Shown: one piece after another, positions 9,029-30,114 of the stretch
How positions within the stretch are numbered: position 1 is the first letter of the stretch
Layout: every line of letters starts with the position of its first letter
Notes under the pieces: generated by a model
The model's input: the letters and a program-made list of their open reading frames with translations, nothing else
The model's database searches: none
What the model was told of the DNA's origin: nothing
From: Streptomyces sp. WM6378
Lineage (GTDB): Bacteria > Actinomycetota > Actinomycetes > Streptomycetales > Streptomycetaceae
Assembly (NCBI RefSeq): GCF_001279695.1
Contig: NZ_LGDD01000290.1
Location: forward strand, 1-64,000
Direction: 5' to 3'
Length of the DNA stretch: 64,000 nucleotides
Made by a program: the position numbers and the translations under genes

Positions 9029-12000
9029 TCACTGGCCGAGCTTGGCCATCGAGGTCATGACGTGACCGGCGATCAGCCGCGGTGACGGGTGTCGCAGCAC
9101 CAGGTTGGCCCTCAGTTTGAGTCCGGTCGAGGCGGTCAGGCGCTTGCTCAGCTCCATCGAGAGCAGCGAGTCGAATCCGATCTCCTTGAATTCCTGGTCA
9201 GGGTTGATGGAGGCGCTGGTGGGGTGGCCGAGTACGACGGCGACCTTCTCCAGGACGTGGTCGAGGACGAGTGCCTTGGCGTCGTCGTCGGCCAGGGCGG
9301 AGAGCCGCTCCGGCAGGGGGACGTCGTCGTCGGCCGCAGGCGCCTCGGTCGGGAGGAGTTCCGCCGCCACGGCCGTGTGCGAGGCGGTCAGCCAGTAGCG
9401 CTGCCGCTGGAACGCGTACGTCGGCAGGTCCACCGGGCGGCGCGGGCCGAACAGGGCGTCCCAGTCCACCGACCCGCCCCGGACGTGGAGTTCGGCGAGC
9501 GAGCCGATGACGGCCGCCACTTCGTCGCGGTGCCGCCGCGTCGACGACAGGACCACCGCGTCCTCGACGTCCTCGACGATCTCCTGCACCGGGACGGTCA
9601 GGACGGGGTGCGGGCTCATCTCGATGAACACCCGGTAGCCGTCGTCGGCCAGGCGCCGGACGGACGTCTCGAAGACGACCTTTTCCCGCAGGTTGTCGTA
9701 CCAGTAGTCGCCGTTCAGGCGGGCGGTGTCGATGACTTCGCCGTACAGCGTCGAGTAGAAGGGCAGCGCCGACGTCGTGGGGGTCACGTCCTTCAGCGCG
9801 CCGAGCACGTCGTCGCGGACCCGCGTCACGTGGTGCGAGTGCGAGGCGTAGTCGACCGAGATCCTGCGGGCCTGGGCGCCGTCGGCCTTCATCTTCTCGA
9901 CGAACTCGTCGAGGGCGTCCGGCTCCCCGGACACCACCACCGAGCGGGGGCCGTTGACGACGGCGATGCTCACCCGGCCGTCCCACGGAACAAGGCGTTC
10001 CGCCACGACGTCCGCGGACTCGGCGACCGATGCCATCCCGCCGTGGCCGATCAGATCGACCAGTGCCTTGCTGCGCAGCGCCACGACCTTGGTGGCGTCC
10101 CGCAGTGACAGGGCGCCGCACACGTAGGCGGCGGCGATCTCGCCCTGGCTGTGTCCCACCACGGCGGCCGGCTCCACGCCCCAGGAACGCCACAGTGCGG
10201 CCATGGACACCATCACCGAGAACAGCGCGGGCTGGACGACGTCCACCCGGTCCAGGGACGCCGCGCCCGGCGCGGTGCGCACCACGTCGAGCAGCGACCA
10301 GTCGACCCACTCCTCCAGGGCGGCCGCGCAGGCGTCGAGGCTCTGCGCGAAGACGGGGAAGGTGTCGTACAGCTGCCGGCCCATGCCGACCCACTGGGAG
10401 CCCTGGCCGGGGAAGACGAAGGCGGTCCCGCCGCGGTTCGCGGACCTGCCGCGCACCACCGCGGGGGATTCCGCGCCCTCGCTCAACGAGCTGAGCGCGC
10501 CCAGCAGTTCGTCCCGGTCGTGGCCGAGGACCACCGCGCGGTGCTCGAACCGCGACCGGCTCGACACCAGCGACGCGCCGATGCCGGCGAGGTCCGCCCC
10601 CGTGTCGGCGGCGACGAAGTCGCGCAGCTTCTCCGCCTGCCGCTCCACGGCGGCCGCGGTCTTGCCCGACAGCACCCACGGCACCAGGCCGCCGACGACG
10701 CCCGGCTCTTGTCCGTCCGCCTCTGCACGCTCCTGCGGCGGCGCCTCTTCGAGGATGACGTGCGCGTTGGTGCCGCTGACGCCGAACGAGGACACGCCGG
10801 CCCGGCGCGGGCCGTCCCCACGGGGCCACTCGCGGCCCTCCGCCAGCAGTTCGATGCCGCCCGACGACCAGTCGACGTGCCGCGAGGGCGCGTCCACGTG
10901 CAGGGTCTTGGGCAGGTATCCGTGGCGCATGGCCTGCACGGCCTTGATGACCCCGCCGACTCCGGCGGCGGCCTGGGCGTGCCCCATGTTCGACTTCAGG
11001 GAGCCCAGCCACAGCGGCTTGTCCTTCGCCCGGCCCTTGCCGTACGTGGCGAGCAGGGCGCCCGCCTCGATGGGGTCGCCCAGGGTGGTGCCGGTGCCGT
11101 GGGCCTCGATCAGGTCGATGTCGCCGGCCGCGACGCCCGCGTTCGCCAACGCCCGCCGGATCACCTCTTCCTGGGCGCGGCCGTTGGGTGCGGTCAGCCC
11201 GTTGCTGGCGCCGTCCTGGTTGACCGCGGAGCCGCGTACGACGGCGAGCACCGGGTGGCCGTTGCGTTGGGCGTCGGAGAGCCGCTCAAGGAGCAGCACG
11301 CCCACGCCCTCGGCCCAGCCGGTTCCGTCGGCTCCGTCCGCGAACGCCTTGCACCGGCCATCCGCCGACAGTGCGCCCTGGCGGGCGAACTCGACGAAGG
11401 CGGCGGGCGTCGACATCACCAACGCGCCGCCCGCCAGGGCCAGGGAGCACTCCCCGGCCCGCAGGGACTGCACCGCCAGGTGCAGGGCGACCAGCGACGA
11501 CGAGCACGCCGTGTCCAGGGACACCGCGGGCCCGGTCAGGCCCAGCTCGTAGGCCACCCGGCCGGAGGCGACGCTCAGCGAGCTGCCGTACAGCAGGTAG
11601 CCCTCCAGTTCGCTCTGCCCGGCCTCCAGGAAGCGCCAGCCGTACTCGGTCGAGCTGACCCCGGCGAAGACGCCGACGTCGGTGCCGCGTACGTCGGCGG
11701 GGACCATGCCGGCCCGCTCGAAGGCCTCCCAGGAGGTCTCCAGGAGCAGGCGCTGCTGCGGGTCGGTGGCCAGCGCCTCGCGCGGGCTGATGCCGAAGAA
11801 GTCGGCGTCGAAGCCGGCCACGTCGTCCAGGAAGCCGCCCTGGCGCACGTAGGCCCGGCCGACGGCGTCGGGGTCCGGGTCGTACACGTCGCGCCAGCCG
11901 CGGTCCGTCGGGAACTCGCCCACGACGTCCCGGCCGCTGCGGATGACGTCCCACAGCTCCTCGGGCGAGGAGGCGCCTCCCGGGTACCGGCACGCCATGG

Positions 12001-12142
12001 CCACCACGGCGATCGGCTCGCCGCGGCCGGCCTTCAGGGCGTCGTTCTCCTGGCGCAGGCGGTCGCGTTCCTCCAGCAGGGTACGGAGCGCCCGCTGGAC
12101 CCGGTCCGCGCCCTCCGCCGTCTGATCCGCGGAGTTCGTCAT
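9029..12142 (-). CDS. Type I PKS extension module 3: KS-AT-ACP
   Basis: 1037 residues. An N-terminal coiled-coil docking helix (about 10-38) is followed by KS (about 42-465; [26 protein letters not shown]), AT (about 560-870; GHSQGE) and ACP (about 945-1020; IGFDSL, Ser about 992). The AT specificity motif is YASH (VDYASHSHH), typical of methylmalonyl-CoA. There are no reductive domains, so the beta-ketone is kept. In the predicted chain this is C3, the right place for a hemiketal with a hydroxyl four carbons further on. The C-terminus has no PKS docking helix, fitting hand-over to an NRPS. The ATG at 12142 follows the previous stop by 4 bases. It is the last PKS step before the C-A-PCP protein. 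Confidence 0.95.
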   Translation of the reverse strand: MTNSADQTAEGADRVQRALRTLLEERDRLRQENDALKAGRGEPIAVVAMACRYPGGASSPEELWDVIRSGRDVVGEFPTDRGWRDVYDPDPDAVGRAYVRQGGFLDDVAGFDADFFGISPREALATDPQQRLLLETSWEAFERAGMVPADVRGTDVGVFAGVSSTEYGWRFLEAGQSELEGYLLYGSSLSVASGRVAYELGLTGPAVSLDTACSSSLVALHLAVQSLRAGECSLALAGGALVMSTPAAFVEFARQGALSADGRCKAFADGADGTGWAEGVGVLLLERLSDAQRNGHPVLAVVRGSAVNQDGASNGLTAPNGRAQEEVIRRALANAGVAAGDIDLIEAHGTGTTLGDPIEAGALLATYGKGRAKDKPLWLGSLKSNMGHAQAAAGVGGVIKAVQAMRHGYLPKTLHVDAPSRHVDWSSGGIELLAEGREWPRGDGPRRAGVSSFGVSGTNAHVILEEAPPQERAEADGQEPGVVGGLVPWVLSGKTAAAVERQAEKLRDFVAADTGADLAGIGASLVSSRSRFEHRAVVLGHDRDELLGALSSLSEGAESPAVVRGRSANRGGTAFVFPGQGSQWVGMGRQLYDTFPVFAQSLDACAAALEEWVDWSLLDVVRTAPGAASLDRVDVVQPALFSVMVSMAALWRSWGVEPAAVVGHSQGEIAAAYVCGALSLRDATKVVALRSKALVDLIGHGGMASVAESADVVAERLVPWDGRVSIAVVNGPRSVVVSGEPDALDEFVEKMKADGAQARRISVDYASHSHHVTRVRDDVLGALKDVTPTTSALPFYSTLYGEVIDTARLNGDYWYDNLREKVVFETSVRRLADDGYRVFIEMSPHPVLTVPVQEIVEDVEDAVVLSSTRRHRDEVAAVIGSLAELHVRGGSVDWDALFGPRRPVDLPTYAFQRQRYWLTASHTAVAAELLPTEAPAADDDVPLPERLSALADDDAKALVLDHVLEKVAVVLGHPTSASINPDQEFKEIGFDSLLSMELSKRLTASTGLKLRANLVLRHPSPRLIAGHVMTSMAKLGQ

Positions 12143-12146
12143 GTCA

Positions 12147-18698
<6,552 letters not shown>

Positions 18699-18707
18699 CG
18701 CGCTCCC

Positions 18708-21700
18708 CTAGCCGAGCTCTTTGTCCAGCAGGGCGAGAAGGTCTCCCGCCGAGGCCGAACTGATCTGGTCGACGATGGCGACCGGAGAACCGGCGCTCAC
18801 CAGCGAACGGACTCGGCCCTGCAGCGTGCCGAGCAGAGTGGAAATGGTGGTCTGGTCGTCCTCGGCGAGCTGGAGGAACGCGTCCTCAAGCCGGGCGCCC
18901 AGTACTTCGATCTCCTTGGCCAGGTGGTCGGCCGGAGATGGGGGTGTGGTCGATTCGGGTGTGATGCTCGCGGTCAGGAACCGCGCGAGGTCGCTCGGGT
19001 TCGGATGGTCGAAGACGAGCGTGGCGGGCAGCTTCAGGCCGGTCACCGCGGCCAGCTGTTTGCGCAGTTCCAGCGCCGTGAGCGAGTCGATCCCCAGCTT
19101 CCTGAACGTCGTGGCCGGGCCGATCTTCGTGGTGTCCGGGTGGCCGAGCACGATCGCGGTCTGCGTGCGGATCACGCCGAGCAGCGCCGCTTCGGCCTCG
19201 GCCGCGGGCAGCGACCTCAGCTGCTGCGCGAGGCCGGGGTCGGTGGACTCCCGGCCGATCCGGCCGGCCGGTCCCGCGGTGGCGCCGGTCAGAGCGCGCA
19301 GCAGTGGCGAGGCCGCGCCCGGTGCCGCGAGGTTGAGCCGCGCGGGCACCAGCACCGGCTCGTCCAGCGAGACCGCGAGGTCGAAGAGGGCGAGGCCCTC
19401 CTCGGACGCCATCGGCAGCACGCCCTGCCGTTGCAGGCGTACGACGTCGGTGTCGCCGATGTCGGCGACCATCTCGCTGCGTTCGGCCCAGAAGCCCCAG
19501 CACAGCGAGGTGGCCGGCAGTCCCTCGGCCCGGCGGGCCTGGGCGAGGCCGTTGAGGAATCCGTTGGCCGCCGCGTAGTTGGCCTGGCCCGCCGTGCCGA
19601 GCACGCTCGCGATCGAGGAGAACAGGACGAACGCGGACAGGTCCAGGTGCCGGGTCAGCTCGTGCAGGTGCCAGGCTCCGGCCGCCTTGGGTGCGAGGAC
19701 CGTGTTCAGGCGGTCCTCGGTCATCGCCGCGACGACTCCGTCGGCGAGTACGCCCGCGCAGTGGATCACCGCGGTCAGCGGGTGCTCGGACCCGATGGCG
19801 GTGATCAGCGCCGAGACGGCGTCGCGGTCGGCGACGTCGCAGGACACGATCTCGACCCGGGCTCCCGCCGCGGTCAGTTCCTCCCGCAGCGCCGCCGCCT
19901 CCGGGGCGTTCGGGCCGCGCCTGCTGCTCAGGACCAGCCTGCGCACGCCGTGGCGCGCCACGAGGTGCCGGGCCAGCATCGCGCCCAGGCCGCTGGTGCC
20001 TCCCGTGATCAGCACCGTCCCGGATCCGAAAGCGGGACGTTCTTCCGCCCCGGGGGATCCGGGACCGGTCAACTCGCCCTGGGTGCGGGACAGTTCAGGA
20101 GTGGTCACCTCGCCGGAGCGGATCTTGAGCTGGGGTTCCGCGGTGTCGGCCGCCGCCGGTAGGCGGGCCCAGGATTCGGCCCGGCCGTCCGTGTCCACGA
20201 GCGTGAAGCGGTCCGGGTTCTCGGTCTGCGCGGTGCGCACGAATCCCCAGATCGCGGCGGCCGCGGGGTCGGTGCGGCGCACCTGGTCGTCGTGGACGGC
20301 GTCCCGCGTCACGATGACGAGGCGGGAGTCGGCGAACCGGTCGTCGCCGAGCCAGGCCCGCGTCCACCGCAGCACACGGCGGAGGCCGAGCTCGACGGCG
20401 GCGGCCGCGTCGGCGCCGTCCGCGCCGCTCAGGTCGGCGCGGGCGATGACGAGCGGGGGTATCCCGCCGTCGGCGGCGCCGAGTTGTTCGAGGTCGGCGA
20501 AGACGTCCGCGCCTTCGGCCAGGGCCGCGGGGACCGCCTCGGGTGCTCCCAGGACCGCGTACCGGAGCGGGCGTCCGGAGGGGACCGCGAGGGGGGCCCA
20601 GTCCACCTGGAACAGGGCGTCCTGGTGGTCGAAGCTCAGCGCGGTCAGCTGCGAGACGTCGGCGGGCCGCAGGCTCAGCGATGCGACGCCGCCGACGGGG
20701 GCTCCGTCCTGGTCCGCGAGGGTCACGGACAGTGTGTCGTCCCCCGCGGGCGCCAGCCGGACGCGCAGGACGGCCGGCTGGGCGGAGTCGACGCGCAGGC
20801 CCGTGCAGCGGAACGGCAGCCAGCCCTCGGGCCGGGCGTTGTCGACGAATGCGCCGAGGCCCACCGGCAGCAGCGCGGCGTGGAGCAGGGCGGGGTGGAG
20901 CCGGTAGCGGCCGCCCGCGCCGTCGGCGGCGGGCAGTTCGACCTCGGCGAAGAGGTCCTCGTCGCGGCGCCACACCTTGCGCAGACCGCGGAGCAGGGGC
21001 CCGTGGCCGTGTCCGAGGGCGGCCAGCCGGTCGTACTCGTCCTCGAAGGGCACCTCGGCCGCGCCCGCGGGGGGCCAGGCGGCGAGGCTTTCCTCGGCAC
21101 GGGTGCGTCCGGTGTCGGACCCGACGACGCCGACGGCGTTGCGCGTCCACTCGGATTCGCCCTCGCCCCGGGAGTGCACGCCGACCACGCGCTTGCCGTC
21201 GACGACGACGCGGATCTCGCGGCCGGCCGTGCGGGACAGGACCAGCGGGGTTTCCAGGGTGAGTTCGTCGACGACGTCGCAGCCCGTCCTGCGGGCCGCC
21301 CACAGGGCCATCTCCAGGAGTACCGCGGCCGGCACGAGGACGGCGCCGTGGACGACGTGGTCGGCCAGCCACGGGTGGCGCTCGATGGAGAGGCGCCCGC
21401 TGCCCACCACGCCGCCGGTCTCCCCGTCGTCGGGCAGATCGATCACCGCGTCGAGCAGCGGGTGGTCCGACGTGCTCTCGCCGGTGGTCTCGTGGGGGGT
21501 GTTCAGCCAGTAGCGCTGCCGCTGGAAGGCGTACGTGGGCAGTTCGACCGCCGGGCCCTCCAGGGCCGGGAGCGCCGTCTGCCATCGCACCTCGACGCCT
21601 GCCACGAAGGCTTCGGCGGCCGACCGGTAGAAGCGCGCGAGGCCGCCCTCGCCGCGGCGCAGCGTGCCCACGGCGGCGGCCTCGACGCCCGCGCTGTCCA

Positions 21701-24233
21701 GGGTCTGTTCCACACCGATCGTCAGGACCGGGTGGGCGGACGCCTCGATGAAGGTGCGGAAGTCCTGGGCGGCCAGGGCCCGGGTCGCCTCCTCGAAGCG
21801 GACCGTGCCGCGCAGGTTGGTGTACCAGTACTCGGCGTCCATCACCGTCGTGTCCAGCCAGTCGGCGGTGACGGTCGAGAAGAACGGGACGTCGGCCGTA
21901 CGCGGCTCAAGTCCGGCCAGTACCCGGCCCAGTTCGTCGTGGATGGCCTCCACGTGCCGGGAGTGCGAGGCGTAGTCCACCGGGACCCGGCGGGCTCGCA
22001 CCTCGTCCGCGGCGCAGGCGGCCAGCAGTGCGTCGAGCTCGGCCACGTCGCCGGACACGACGACGGACGAAGGCCCGTTGACCGCCGCGACCGACAGGCC
22101 GTCCGTCAGACGCGCACGCACGTCCTCGACGGGGAGTGCGACCGACACCATGCCGCCGCGCCCGGACAGCGCCAGGATCGCCTTCGACCGGAGCGCCACC
22201 ACCTTGGCGGCGTCCTCGACCGAGAGGGCGCCCGCGACACACGCCGCGGCGATCTCACCCTGCGAGTGGCCCACCACGGCCTCGGGCTCCACCCCGTACG
22301 AACGCCACACCTCGGCCAGCGAGACCATCACGGCCCACAGCACGGGCTGGACGACGTCGACCCGCTCCAGCGCGTCGGCGTCCCCGAGGACGTCGTGGAG
22401 GGACCAGTCGACGTACGGCGCCAGCGCGTCGGCGCACTCCCGCATCCGGCGCGCGAACACCGGTGAGGACTCCCACAGTTCGCGGCCCATCTCGACCCAC
22501 TGCGAGCCCTGGCCGGGGAAGACGAACACGGTCCTGCCCGCCGGCTTCGCGACTCCGGACACCACGTCCGAGGAGCCGCTCCCGTCGCCCGTGGCCGCGG
22601 CGGTCAGGGCGGTGAGCAGTTCGTCGCGGCCGGCGCCGATGACCACCTGGCGGTGGTCGAAGAGCGAGCGCGTGGTCAGCAGGGCGTGGCCCACGCCTGC
22701 GAGCGGCAGGTCCGCGTCCGCGGCCAGATGGTCCCGCAGCCGCAGCGCCTGCTCGCGCAGTGCCTGCTCCGACCGCGCCGACAGCACCCACGGCACCGTC
22801 GTAGGGGCCGGGGCGTCCTGCGCCTCGGGGATCTCGGGGGCCTCGGGGGCCTGTTCGAGGATGAGGTGCGCGTTGGTGCCGCTGATCCCGAAGGCGGAGA
22901 TGCCGGCCCGGCGGGGGCGTCCCGGCGCGCTGGTCCACTCGCGGGCCTCGGTCAGCAGTTCCACGGCTCCGGCCGACCAGTCCACGTGCGTCGAGGGGCG
23001 GTCCACGTGCAGCGTCCTGGGCAGCACGCCGTGCCGCATCGCCATGATCATCTTGATCATGGCGCCGACGCCCGCGGCCGCCTGGGTGTGGCCGATGTTC
23101 GACTTCAGGGAGCCCAGCCACAGCGGGCTCTTCGGGTCCCGGCCCTGGCCGTAGGTGGCAAGGAGGGCCTCGGCCTCCATGGGGTCGCCCAGCCTGGTGC
23201 CGGTCCCGTGCGCCTCGACCGCGTCCACGTCGTTCGTGTGCAGCCCGGCATCGGCCAGGGCCGCCGTGATGACCCGGCGCTGGGCCAGTTCGTTGGGCGC
23301 GGTCAGGCCGTTGGAGGCGCCGTCCTGGTTGGTGGCCGAGCCGCGGATCACGGCCCAGACACGGTGTCCGTTGCGCCGCGCGTCGGAGAGCCGCTCCAGG
23401 ACGAGCACACCCGCGCCCTCGGAGAAGCCGGTGCCGTCCGCGGCGTCCGCGAACGCCTTGCACCGCGCGTCGTCCGACAGGCCGCCCTGCCGGCCGAGCT
23501 CCACGAGAAGTCCCGGGGTCGGCATGGTCGAGACGCCGCCGGCGAGCGCGAGGGTGCACTCCCCGGCACGCAGGGACCGCACGGCCTGGTGGACGGCGAC
23601 GAGCGAGGAGGAGCACGCGGTGTCGGTCGACACCGCCGGGCCCTCCAGACCCAGCACGTACGCCACCCGGCCCGAGGCCACGCTGGTGTACGTGCCGGTG
23701 AGCGCGAAGCCCTCCACCTCGGCGGCGGCCCGGCCGCCCACCCTGGGGCCGTAGTCGACGGCGTAGAGCCCGGTGAACACTCCGGTCGCCGAGCCGCGCA
23801 GCGCGGCCGGGTCGATGCCCGCCCGCTCAAGGGCTTCCCACGTCGTCTCCAGCATCAGCCGCTGCTGCGGATCCATCGCCAGCGCCTCGCGCGGGCTGAT
23901 GCCGAAGAACGGCGCGTCGAACTCCGCGAGATCGTGCAGGAACCCGCCGGAGCGCGTGTTGGTGCGTCCGGGTGCCTCGGGGTCCGGGTTGTACAGCGCC
24001 TCCAGGTCCCATCCGCGGTCCTGGGGGAAGTCGCTGATCGTGTCCACGCCGTCGGCCACGACGCCCCACAGACCCTCGGGGGACGTCACCCCGCCGGGGA
24101 AGCGACACCCCACACCGACGACCGCGATCGGTTCGCGTGCGGACTCCTCCAACTCGCGCACGCGGTCGCGCAGTTCCTGCGCGTCGCCGACGGCGCGTCG
24201 CAAGTAGGAACGGAGCTTGTCGACATCCTCCAC
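18708..24233 (-). CDS. Type I PKS extension module 1: KS-AT-DH-KR-ACP with a probably inactive DH
   Basis: About 1841 residues. The N-terminal docking coiled coil (1-32) is followed by KS (about 35-455, DTACSSS), AT (about 560-870; GHSQGE, YASH, hence methylmalonyl-CoA), DH (about 920-1190), KR (about 1390-1580; [23 protein letters not shown] intact) and ACP (LGIDSL, Ser about 1717). A long C-terminal helical docking region follows. The DH keeps [10 protein letters not shown], but its catalytic Asp is His (HPALLHAAL), so the product is probably the beta-hydroxy thioester. That hydroxyl would sit where a tetrahydropyran oxygen is needed. I chose the GTG at 24233 (GGGGGAGG five bases upstream); a TTG at 24248 is also in frame. 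It receives the starter from the KSQ loading protein. Confidence 0.94.
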   Translation of the reverse strand: MEDVDKLRSYLRRAVGDAQELRDRVRELEESAREPIAVVGVGCRFPGGVTSPEGLWGVVADGVDTISDFPQDRGWDLEALYNPDPEAPGRTNTRSGGFLHDLAEFDAPFFGISPREALAMDPQQRLMLETTWEALERAGIDPAALRGSATGVFTGLYAVDYGPRVGGRAAAEVEGFALTGTYTSVASGRVAYVLGLEGPAVSTDTACSSSLVAVHQAVRSLRAGECTLALAGGVSTMPTPGLLVELGRQGGLSDDARCKAFADAADGTGFSEGAGVLVLERLSDARRNGHRVWAVIRGSATNQDGASNGLTAPNELAQRRVITAALADAGLHTNDVDAVEAHGTGTRLGDPMEAEALLATYGQGRDPKSPLWLGSLKSNIGHTQAAAGVGAMIKMIMAMRHGVLPRTLHVDRPSTHVDWSAGAVELLTEAREWTSAPGRPRRAGISAFGISGTNAHLILEQAPEAPEIPEAQDAPAPTTVPWVLSARSEQALREQALRLRDHLAADADLPLAGVGHALLTTRSLFDHRQVVIGAGRDELLTALTAAATGDGSGSSDVVSGVAKPAGRTVFVFPGQGSQWVEMGRELWESSPVFARRMRECADALAPYVDWSLHDVLGDADALERVDVVQPVLWAVMVSLAEVWRSYGVEPEAVVGHSQGEIAAACVAGALSVEDAAKVVALRSKAILALSGRGGMVSVALPVEDVRARLTDGLSVAAVNGPSSVVVSGDVAELDALLAACAADEVRARRVPVDYASHSRHVEAIHDELGRVLAGLEPRTADVPFFSTVTADWLDTTVMDAEYWYTNLRGTVRFEEATRALAAQDFRTFIEASAHPVLTIGVEQTLDSAGVEAAAVGTLRRGEGGLARFYRSAAEAFVAGVEVRWQTALPALEGPAVELPTYAFQRQRYWLNTPHETTGESTSDHPLLDAVIDLPDDGETGGVVGSGRLSIERHPWLADHVVHGAVLVPAAVLLEMALWAARRTGCDVVDELTLETPLVLSRTAGREIRVVVDGKRVVGVHSRGEGESEWTRNAVGVVGSDTGRTRAEESLAAWPPAGAAEVPFEDEYDRLAALGHGHGPLLRGLRKVWRRDEDLFAEVELPAADGAGGRYRLHPALLHAALLPVGLGAFVDNARPEGWLPFRCTGLRVDSAQPAVLRVRLAPAGDDTLSVTLADQDGAPVGGVASLSLRPADVSQLTALSFDHQDALFQVDWAPLAVPSGRPLRYAVLGAPEAVPAALAEGADVFADLEQLGAADGGIPPLVIARADLSGADGADAAAAVELGLRRVLRWTRAWLGDDRFADSRLVIVTRDAVHDDQVRRTDPAAAAIWGFVRTAQTENPDRFTLVDTDGRAESWARLPAAADTAEPQLKIRSGEVTTPELSRTQGELTGPGSPGAEERPAFGSGTVLITGGTSGLGAMLARHLVARHGVRRLVLSSRRGPNAPEAAALREELTAAGARVEIVSCDVADRDAVSALITAIGSEHPLTAVIHCAGVLADGVVAAMTEDRLNTVLAPKAAGAWHLHELTRHLDLSAFVLFSSIASVLGTAGQANYAAANGFLNGLAQARRAEGLPATSLCWGFWAERSEMVADIGDTDVVRLQRQGVLPMASEEGLALFDLAVSLDEPVLVPARLNLAAPGAASPLLRALTGATAGPAGRIGRESTDPGLAQQLRSLPAAEAEAALLGVIRTQTAIVLGHPDTTKIGPATTFRKLGIDSLTALELRKQLAAVTGLKLPATLVFDHPNPSDLARFLTASITPESTTPPSPADHLAKEIEVLGARLEDAFLQLAEDDQTTISTLLGTLQGRVRSLVSAGSPVAIVDQISSASAGDLLALLDKELG

Positions 24234-24272
24234 CAGGGCCTCCCCCAAAAGTCGTTTGGACGAACGGTGTTG

Positions 24273-27368
<3,096 letters not shown>

Positions 27369-27420
27369 ACGAATTCCTTCCGGTTCCCTCGGCATAGGGC
27401 TCTTGGGGGCGGCACCGCTT

Positions 27421-28158
27421 TCACCGCCGGCGGGTCAACAGGGCGAGCAGTTCGTCCGGCGCGTCCATGAAGTCGTAGTGGCCGCCCTCGACCACCTGGA
27501 TCTCGACCGCATCCGAGTACTGCCGCCACCCCTGGAGTTCTTCGAGGCTGACGTCCGGGTCGTCGCGCCAGTGCAGGACGACGACGGGGCAGTCCACCTT
27601 GACCGGCTCCGGCCGCCGGTAGGCGCCCGCGGCGGCGTGGTCGCGGAGCAGCACGTACATGCCCAGGTCGATCATGTCCGGCCGGGGCTCGATCCCGCGG
27701 CCGCGGATGAACGACTCCAGCTCGGCGCGCAGTTCGGGCTCGGTCATGGTGAGCATCCGGTCGCGCGAGGCGTCGTGCGGGGCCGGCTGGCCCGACACGA
27801 ACAGGCGCTCCGGGCCGGGCAGGCCGCGCTCGGCGAGCCGCAGCACGGTCTCGTACGCGGGCATGGCGCCCGCGCAGTGCGCGAACAGCGCGTACGGCCG
27901 GTCCAGGAGCGGCTCCAGCTCGTCGGCCAGGCTGTCGGCCAGGTTCTCGTAGGTGCCGTAGTGGGGGTGGGCAAGCCGGTTCTCGCGGCCGGGGAACTGC
28001 ACCGGGCAGACCTCGGCGTCGCCGATCGCGGCGGGCCAGGCGCTGAAGGCCGAGGCCCCGGACCCGGAGAAGGGCAGGCAGAAGAGCCGGGCCGGGTGGT
28101 CGTCGGACAGCGGCCGGACGAACCACGGCGAGGGGGCGATGGTGGAGCCGGTTGTCAT
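27421..28158 (-). CDS. Thioesterase-family protein with a catalytic Cys: candidate aminoacyl-shuttle transferase
   Basis: A 245-residue alpha/beta hydrolase of the type II thioesterase family (CLPFSGSGA near the N-terminus, His in GGHYDFMD). Its nucleophile elbow reads AHCAG (FAHCAGAM, about residues 96-100), so the usual Ser is Cys. From established work, Cys-type homologues such as CmaE and SyrC act as transferases. They move an aminoacyl group from a free carrier protein to an NRPS carrier protein whose module cannot load itself. The ATG overlaps the P450 stop by 4 bases, and the P450 overlaps a free PCP, so the three are coupled. This fits a role in carrying the hydroxylated amino acid to the C-A-PCP protein with the dead A domain. 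Plain editing is the alternative. Confidence 0.85.
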   Translation of the reverse strand: MTTGSTIAPSPWFVRPLSDDHPARLFCLPFSGSGASAFSAWPAAIGDAEVCPVQFPGRENRLAHPHYGTYENLADSLADELEPLLDRPYALFAHCAGAMPAYETVLRLAERGLPGPERLFVSGQPAPHDASRDRMLTMTEPELRAELESFIRGRGIEPRPDMIDLGMYVLLRDHAAAGAYRRPEPVKVDCPVVVLHWRDDPDVSLEELQGWRQYSDAVEIQVVEGGHYDFMDAPDELLALLTRRR

Positions 28159-29405
28159 GGCGTGTGTCGTTTCTTGCCGAGGACGGGGAGGTGGGTCATC
28201 CCGGCGATGAAGTACGAGCGCAGGTGCTCCGGTTCGCCGGCGAGCTCGATCGATTCGAAGCGCTGGAGCAGCTCCTCGAAGAAGATGCGCAGCGTCATCC
28301 GGGCCAGCGGCGCGCCGATGCAGAAGTGCGTGCCGAAGCCGAACGCGGCCTGGCGCTTGGCACCGGCCCGGGTGATGTCGAAGGTGTGCGGGTCGGGGAA
28401 GAGGGACTCGTCCCGGTTGGCCGATCCGATCCACGCCACGACCGCGCCGCGGGCCGGGATGGTGCCCCCGGCGATCTCGACGTCGTCCACCGCGTACCGC
28501 ATGAAGTTGCAGGCGGCCGACGTCCAGCGCAGCCCTTCCTCGACTAGGCCCGGGACCAGCGTCAGGTCGGCCGCCGCCTTGTCGAACTGCTCGGGCCGCT
28601 CGATGAGCGCCTGCACGGTGCCGGAGACGGTGTGCGGCGTCGTCACGTTGGCGCCGAGCAGGATGCTGTAGCCGTCGAGGGCGATCTCCTCGTCGCTCAG
28701 CGCCTCGCCGCCCGGGCGCACGCTCATGAGGTGGTGGAGCAGGCTCTCGCCCTCTTCACCGGTCGCCCGCCGGGTCTTGACCCATTCCTTGACGTAGGTG
28801 ACGAGCTCGTGGTGGGAGATGGCCAGGGTCGCGGCTTCGCTGCCCAGCTGGAAGTGCGGGTCCGAGGGAGCCGTCACCATCGCGGTCAGCTGGACGAGTT
28901 CCGCCCAGTCCTGCTCCGGGATGCCGAGGAGCGGGCCGGTGACCATCGCCGGCAGGAGCAGCGCCTTCTCGGCGAGGTCGAAGACCTCACCGTCGAGCGC
29001 GGGCTCCAGGAAGCGCACGACCGTGGCGCGGATCGAGTCCTCCCAGGACTTCACCGCCCGCGCCGTGAGCTTGGCGCCGAGCGGCCGGCGGACCTCGGTG
29101 TGCCGCGGCGGGTCGGTGGACGTCATCAGCACGCCGGCCGCGACGTCGTCCGTCCCGAGGTGGGTGGGGACCGTGCCGCGTTCCGAGGTGAACTCGCGGT
29201 GGTTCGCGAGCACGCGGTGGACGTCCTCGTAGCGGGTCACCGACCAGAACTCGCGTCCGTCCGGCAGGACTTGGTGGTGCAGCGGCGCCTTGGCCCGCAT
29301 CACGTCCCAGATCGGGTGCGGATCGCCCGAGGTGTAGAGGTCGAGGTCGAACAGGTTGATGCCGTCGAGGTCGATGTCGCGCCCGGGACCAGGCGTCAGC
29401 CTCAC
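28155..29405 (-). CDS. Cytochrome P450, probable hydroxylase of a PCP-bound amino acid
   Basis: 416 residues, the normal size for a soluble bacterial P450. The haem-binding loop is FGFGTHFCIGAPLARM (Cys near 360), the ExxR motif is EEGLRW, and the I-helix reads GANVTTPHT. In that helix the acidic residue normally just before the conserved Thr is Val. The gene starts with GTG overlapping the stop of a free PCP gene by 4 bases and ends overlapping the Cys-type thioesterase homologue by 4 bases. From established examples (novobiocin-, nikkomycin- and skyllamycin-type P450s), such an arrangement suggests beta-hydroxylation of an aminoacyl-S-PCP. It is the only P450 in the window. Oxidation of the polyketide remains possible. 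Confidence 0.9.
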   Translation of the reverse strand: MRLTPGPGRDIDLDGINLFDLDLYTSGDPHPIWDVMRAKAPLHHQVLPDGREFWSVTRYEDVHRVLANHREFTSERGTVPTHLGTDDVAAGVLMTSTDPPRHTEVRRPLGAKLTARAVKSWEDSIRATVVRFLEPALDGEVFDLAEKALLLPAMVTGPLLGIPEQDWAELVQLTAMVTAPSDPHFQLGSEAATLAISHHELVTYVKEWVKTRRATGEEGESLLHHLMSVRPGGEALSDEEIALDGYSILLGANVTTPHTVSGTVQALIERPEQFDKAAADLTLVPGLVEEGLRWTSAACNFMRYAVDDVEIAGGTIPARGAVVAWIGSANRDESLFPDPHTFDITRAGAKRQAAFGFGTHFCIGAPLARMTLRIFFEELLQRFESIELAGEPEHLRSYFIAGMTHLPVLGKKRHTP

Positions 29406-29716
29406 GCCGCCGCCCTCCCCTGCGCGACCAGCTCGGCGACTCGGACCGGGGTCTGCGCCAGGTAGAAGTCGCGCACCGACAGCTGGACTCCGTAGTCCTC
29501 CGCCACCTGCTCGATGATCTTGATTCCGGTCAGCGAATTACCGCCGATCCCGAAGAAGTCGGCGTCCACCGCGACCTCGCCGAGGTTGAGGTGGTGAGCC
29601 CACAGCTGCGCGATTTCCTGCGCCAGCGACACCGGCGCGCCCGAGGGCGCGTCCTGCCGCTGCGACGTCTCGTCCTGTCCACCTCGCGGGTGAAGCACCT
29701 GCGGCGACGATTCCAT
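29402..29716 (-). CDS. Free-standing peptidyl carrier protein (first of two)
   Basis: 104 residues: a roughly 30-residue disordered, Gln/Ser/Pro-rich lead followed by a complete PCP fold. The phosphopantetheine site is FFGIGGNSLTGIKI, with Ser near residue 61. The GGAGGAAGG ribosome site is strong. It is the first gene of the long minus-strand operon and overlaps the P450 gene, so it is the natural carrier for the P450 substrate. No A domain is adjacent; the discrete A domain at 55.5-57.1 kb could load it. Confidence 0.9.
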   Translation of the reverse strand: MESSPQVLHPRGGQDETSQRQDAPSGAPVSLAQEIAQLWAHHLNLGEVAVDADFFGIGGNSLTGIKIIEQVAEDYGVQLSVRDFYLAQTPVRVAELVAQGRAAA

Positions 29717-29821
29717 TGCCAGTCTTTCCTTCCTCCGCCGACCGGGAATCCCGTTCGCGTCCCTTTAGGCCCTTCTCGGGGCCACCACCGCCATGACGAC
29801 CGCTGGGGAACTTTTTACGCA

Positions 29822-29837
29822 GTCCCGCCGGCGAGAC
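29822..29837. promoter_or_regulatory. LmbU-box-like GTCCCGCCGGCGAGAC
   Basis: A 16-bp near-perfect palindrome 106 bases before the free-PCP start codon. The right half CGGCGAG is identical to half of the CTCGCCGGCGAG core recalled for LmbU. Confidence 0.55.
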
Positions 29838-29980
29838 AAATTCTCTGAATGGCCGAATGGAGTGTCGCCCGAATTCGGATCCGCGCACACCGCAGGTGCG
29901 GTGCGACGGTGCTCGGCGGCCGGTGGGGTTGAGCGCCGACCGGCGAACCTGCACGCCGGCGCCGCCGCGGCATTCGGCGT

Positions 29981-29996
29981 GTCCCGCCGGCGGGAC
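29981..29996. promoter_or_regulatory. LmbU-box-like GTCCCGCCGGCGGGAC
   Basis: A perfect 16-bp palindrome, identical to the box at 8974-8989, about 120 bases before the flavin monooxygenase start. Confidence 0.55.
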
Positions 29997-30114
29997 AGGC
30001 GGGTTCGACCCGCCCCGCCCCGGCCCCGGCGTTCCTTGACCGGCCGTTCCACGTTCGGTGAACGTGGGGGTGGTTCAAGGACGTTAGAGGTTCAGTGGAG
30101 CGAGGGGGAACGAC

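Larger units (their letters stand above)
29717..30114. other. Divergent promoter region between the free PCP and the flavin monooxygenase
   Basis: 398 bases without a gene. They hold two LmbU-like palindromes (29822-29837 and 29981-29996), 159 bases apart, and a local AT-rich patch near 29810-29860. This is probably the main regulated promoter pair of the cluster, driving the PCP-P450-PKS operon leftward and the monooxygenase rightward. Confidence 0.6.

Noticed and set aside
27421..27440. A CGCCGGCGGG match at the end of the Cys-type thioesterase gene
   Set aside because: It lies within the Arg codons of the C-terminus (TRRR), lacks the full palindrome and is not in a promoter position.
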